From an uncultured Methylococcaceae bacterium (GTDB lineage: Bacteria; Pseudomonadota; Gammaproteobacteria; Methylococcales; Methylococcaceae), in the NCBI GenBank assembly GCA_903930145.1, contig CAIYXP010000191.1:1-64000 (forward strand): a DNA stretch of 64,000 bases, read 5' to 3'. Positions 61,511 through 64,000 of the stretch are shown here, piece after piece. The notes below the pieces were generated by a model. The model searched no databases. It was given only the letters and a program-made list of their open reading frames with translations, and was not told the origin of the DNA. Numbering within the stretch: the first letter of the stretch is position 1; each line of letters starts with the position of its first letter. Position numbers and translations under genes: made by a program.

Positions 61511-63958
61511 ATGACAATTATTTCTGAACGTTACACCAAGTTTATTTATTACCTAGTGTTAGCCATAGGCGTGGCCCTTACCTTGCACGGCTTGAATAAC
61601 TTGGATTTTAATAAGGATTATCGTTATACCAATGAGGGTATGATCAAATCAGGATTTTATTTTGTTGCAGTCTTGCTCCTAGTTTTTTTCGGGTCATCAT
61701 TTTTTAAAAAGTCACCCCTGTCAGTTGGATTTATAATCAGTATTGCATTGGCTCTCTATGCCAATGCCCTATGGTCGTTGATGGTGGTGATTTGGATTAT
61801 TTTATCCTCTATCATTTTGGGGAAGTCTATATTATCCATGGCTCTAGGCGATGGTCACCACAGCACTCTCGACCAATGGTTAGTCGGGATGGGTCTGTTC
61901 GGAGTATCGGTCGGATTGTTTGCGCACTTACCCTATAATTATCCTGGTATATATGCTCTCGCCCTAATTATTCCCTTGTTGGTGTGGCCTCAGTCGCTGA
62001 AGGCGTTTTTGAACCAGCAGTTGAAGTGGTTTGAATGTGAGTATGATCAACCGCAGCCGGTAAAAATATTGGATACTGCCATTGTCGGTGTGGTGCTTAT
62101 TCATTTCGTTATTGGGCTGATGCCTGAGATTGGGCATGACCCGCTCGCAATGCATCTTTTCATACCTGCGCAGCTATTATTACGGCATCAATGGGGGTTT
62201 GCAGCCGACACCTATGCGTGGGCGGTCATGCCTATGCTGGGGGATTGGATATTTTCCATAGGCTATATGTTGGGCGGGGAATTCTCCGCCCGCCTAATTA
62301 ACCTAGGGTTCATTTTTGCCCTAGGGTTATTAATTCGTAATCTTGTCTTGTGGGCGGGTGGCAGTTCGCTCGGCTCTAGATGGGCGGTCCTGTTGTTTTT
62401 GTCCACACCTCTCACCTTTGTCGAGGGAGGTAGCGTTTACATTGAATCGGTGTTGACCGCGTTTGCTGGAGTGGGGACATTTGCATTGTTGCGCTCATGT
62501 TCGCCGAACGGAAACCCGAACCACGAGCTTCCCATTGCGGGGTTCATGCTCGGTTGCGCATTGAGTGCAAAGGTGTTGACGCTGTTCATGTTGCCGATTC
62601 TTCTCTTGGTTTTGGCAATACGCTACAAAATGTGGATGAAAAAGGAGCATGTCAATGCCATATTGACTGGCCTTGGGCTATTCTTCGTACTCGGGATAAT
62701 ACCCTATGCAACATCGTTTATACTGACTGGCAACCCCGTCTTTCCGTTTTACAATGGAATTTTCAAGTCGCCATTGTTTGGCGCTTATAATTTTGTGGAT
62801 GCCCGCTGGCATTTGGGGGTTTCATGGGAAATGATCTATGACCTTAATTTCCATTCGACAGATTATATGGAGGCATTTCCAGGTGTGGCGGGGTTTCAGT
62901 GGCTGCTGCTGTTGCCAGCGACTTCGTTGATGATATTGATGAAATGGCAGAAAAATGCAATTACATTATTGTTTGTTGGAGTGGTAAGTTTTTTATTGAT
63001 ATTTCATTCGACTAGTTATTTAAGGTATGTGTTTCCCTTATTCCCTTTCTTTTTTTCCACTATAGGCATTGGCATCTCCCAATTTGACTCTCCCCTAAAA
63101 ACGCTGGAAAATGCAATCGCCTATGCTTGTGTCGGACTCAATTTGATATTCATCCATGCCGGGCCTAGCCCCTATGTTGATTTCCCCATTGAATATCTTT
63201 CCAGCCAATCCGACCGGGAGTCTTTCCTCAGGAAAACATTACCTATCAGAAATGCAGTCGAGCTTGTCAATGCCTTGAACGCCGAACACAGGCCAGTGGG
63301 TTTCTTTGCCGCTCCGTTTGGTGCTGGCTTGGCTGCTGATGCTTTGTACGCTAACTGGTATAATTCTCAATTTAATGCCATGGTCAATGCTGCCAACACC
63401 GAAGTCGAGTTTGCCCAGGTGTTGAAAAAATACCACATTGACTACCTCATCGTTGACGATAACTGGGGTAATGAGGGGCAGCGTTTATTGCTTGATAAAC
63501 TGACAAATACAGTTTCAAGGGTTGGGAACATTTCAGTAAGGACATTCCTGCATGACAGCGTGGAAGGCATCGAGCTTCTGAAGAACTCGAATTTGGAATC
63601 ATCAAATAACTGGACAATGAACGACGGGGTGAGGTTCACCCCTGACAAGGAGTTCTTGGTGAGCGTGGAGTCATTTGCCAGTCAAAGGGTGCCCGTCACC
63701 CCAAATAACCGATATTTGCTCTCGGTCAAGTTTCATTGCAGCACGAAGCCGGCGCCTGGACGTTTGCAAGTCAATTGGCTAGACGGCAATAAGCAATTAA
63801 TCAAAGCCGATATCAGGGTCAATGACTGTCAGGTTAACATGACGGATTATTCCATGGAGGTGACAGCCCCGCCCAATGCAAGCTTTGCGGATGTGTATAT
63901 GGCGGGTCAGTCTGTGGATCCCATATTGTTTAAAGCAATATCGTTTAAGGATGATTGA
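61511..63958 (+). CDS. Large membrane protein, GT39/ArnT-like glycosyltransferase candidate
   Basis: An 815-aa protein with about 12-14 membrane helices in residues 10-530 and a soluble C-terminal part. The first large periplasmic loop contains MPEIGHDPLAMHLFIPAQLL, with an acidic residue after the first long helix as in lipid-phosphate-dependent GT-C enzymes. The last about 130 residues (from NLESSNNWTMNDG) look like a beta-sandwich carbohydrate-binding domain. It probably transfers a sugar from a polyprenyl-phosphate donor on the periplasmic side. Acceptor unknown. The next gene starts 5 bp later. Confidence 0.72.
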   Translation: MTIISERYTKFIYYLVLAIGVALTLHGLNNLDFNKDYRYTNEGMIKSGFYFVAVLLLVFFGSSFFKKSPLSVGFIISIALALYANALWSLMVVIWIILSSIILGKSILSMALGDGHHSTLDQWLVGMGLFGVSVGLFAHLPYNYPGIYALALIIPLLVWPQSLKAFLNQQLKWFECEYDQPQPVKILDTAIVGVVLIHFVIGLMPEIGHDPLAMHLFIPAQLLLRHQWGFAADTYAWAVMPMLGDWIFSIGYMLGGEFSARLINLGFIFALGLLIRNLVLWAGGSSLGSRWAVLLFLSTPLTFVEGGSVYIESVLTAFAGVGTFALLRSCSPNGNPNHELPIAGFMLGCALSAKVLTLFMLPILLLVLAIRYKMWMKKEHVNAILTGLGLFFVLGIIPYATSFILTGNPVFPFYNGIFKSPLFGAYNFVDARWHLGVSWEMIYDLNFHSTDYMEAFPGVAGFQWLLLLPATSLMILMKWQKNAITLLFVGVVSFLLIFHSTSYLRYVFPLFPFFFSTIGIGISQFDSPLKTLENAIAYACVGLNLIFIHAGPSPYVDFPIEYLSSQSDRESFLRKTLPIRNAVELVNALNAEHRPVGFFAAPFGAGLAADALYANWYNSQFNAMVNAANTEVEFAQVLKKYHIDYLIVDDNWGNEGQRLLLDKLTNTVSRVGNISVRTFLHDSVEGIELLKNSNLESSNNWTMNDGVRFTPDKEFLVSVESFASQRVPVTPNNRYLLSVKFHCSTKPAPGRLQVNWLDGNKQLIKADIRVNDCQVNMTDYSMEVTAPPNASFADVYMAGQSVDPILFKAISFKDD

Positions 63959-63962
63959 CATT

Positions 63963-64000
63963 ATGAACAGACTCAAGCAGTCCCCCCGCACATTGCAAAA
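63963..64000 (+). CDS. Start of a gene cut by the window end
   Basis: ATG 63963 follows the preceding stop by four bases and stays open to the window end (MNRLKQSPRTLQ). The tight spacing suggests the same operon. Twelve residues are too few to identify a family. Confidence 0.4.
   Translation, partial: MNRLKQSPRTLQ

Overview
The window looks like part of a large plasmid, chromid or integrated replicon of a beta- or gammaproteobacterium. The evidence is an exopolysaccharide (EPS) locus of the methanolan type (epsD-epsE-epsF-epsG-exosortase, as described from methylotrophs), two PEP-CTERM proteins with nearly identical sorting tails, TamA/TamB, and a DnaA-box/iteron origin. The species cannot be named from the sequence alone. 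GC content is mostly moderate to high, but 8.4-12.8 kb and about 33.9-35.0 kb are clearly AT-rich, as is common for transferred polysaccharide genes.

Layout. 1-0.4 kb: tail of a PEP-CTERM protein. 0.8-8.4 kb: EPS core, comprising the initiating phosphoglycosyltransferase, EpsD lipoprotein isomerase, EpsE outer-membrane export protein, EpsF chain-length protein, EpsG pseudo-kinase and an exosortase-EpsI fusion. A small unrecognised ORF overlaps the genes on both sides between epsG and the exosortase. 8.5-20.7 kb: Wzy-like polymerase, MurJ/Wzx-like flippase, two methyltransferases, five GT4 glycosyltransferases (two are a tandem duplication), a hexapeptide acyltransferase and a VanZ-like protein. 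20.8-24.1 kb: two paralogous secreted beta-helix proteins on the minus strand. 24.7-25.2 kb: a decayed transposase. 25.6-31.7 kb: precursor genes (UDP-GlcNAc 2-epimerase, heptose-phosphate kinase and isomerase, ManC). Among them, on the minus strand, lies a c-di-GMP-I riboswitch in front of a secreted STN-domain protein. 32.1-42.1 kb: an almost gapless operon with a double nucleotidyltransferase, GtrA, a truncated methyltransferase, GT2, a GDPD-like protein, a membrane-protein/uridine-kinase fusion, a HAD phosphatase, a class II aldolase and a membrane protein. I infer that it makes and attaches an unusual activated precursor.

42.6-45.7 kb is a plasmid-type maintenance region: toxin-antitoxin genes and their debris, a replication initiator, ten iterons, a perfect DnaA box and an AT-rich unwinding region. 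45.7-53.3 kb holds a duplicated-domain lipoprotein, a solute-binding protein, an AMP-ligase/exosortase-associated acyltransferase pair, a type IA topoisomerase, a hemerythrin-like protein and a second PEP-CTERM gene with a sigma-54 promoter and an upstream dyad. 53.4-60.6 kb is the minus-strand TamB-TamA unit, a small membrane-anchored protein and a potassium channel. 61-64 kb has a small unknown protein, a large GT39-like membrane protein and the start of another gene.

Together the genes describe Wzy-dependent synthesis and export of a heteropolysaccharide coupled to exosortase sorting of PEP-CTERM proteins. Visible regulatory inputs are c-di-GMP (riboswitch), sigma-54, and a promoter/leader element shared by two precursor operons.
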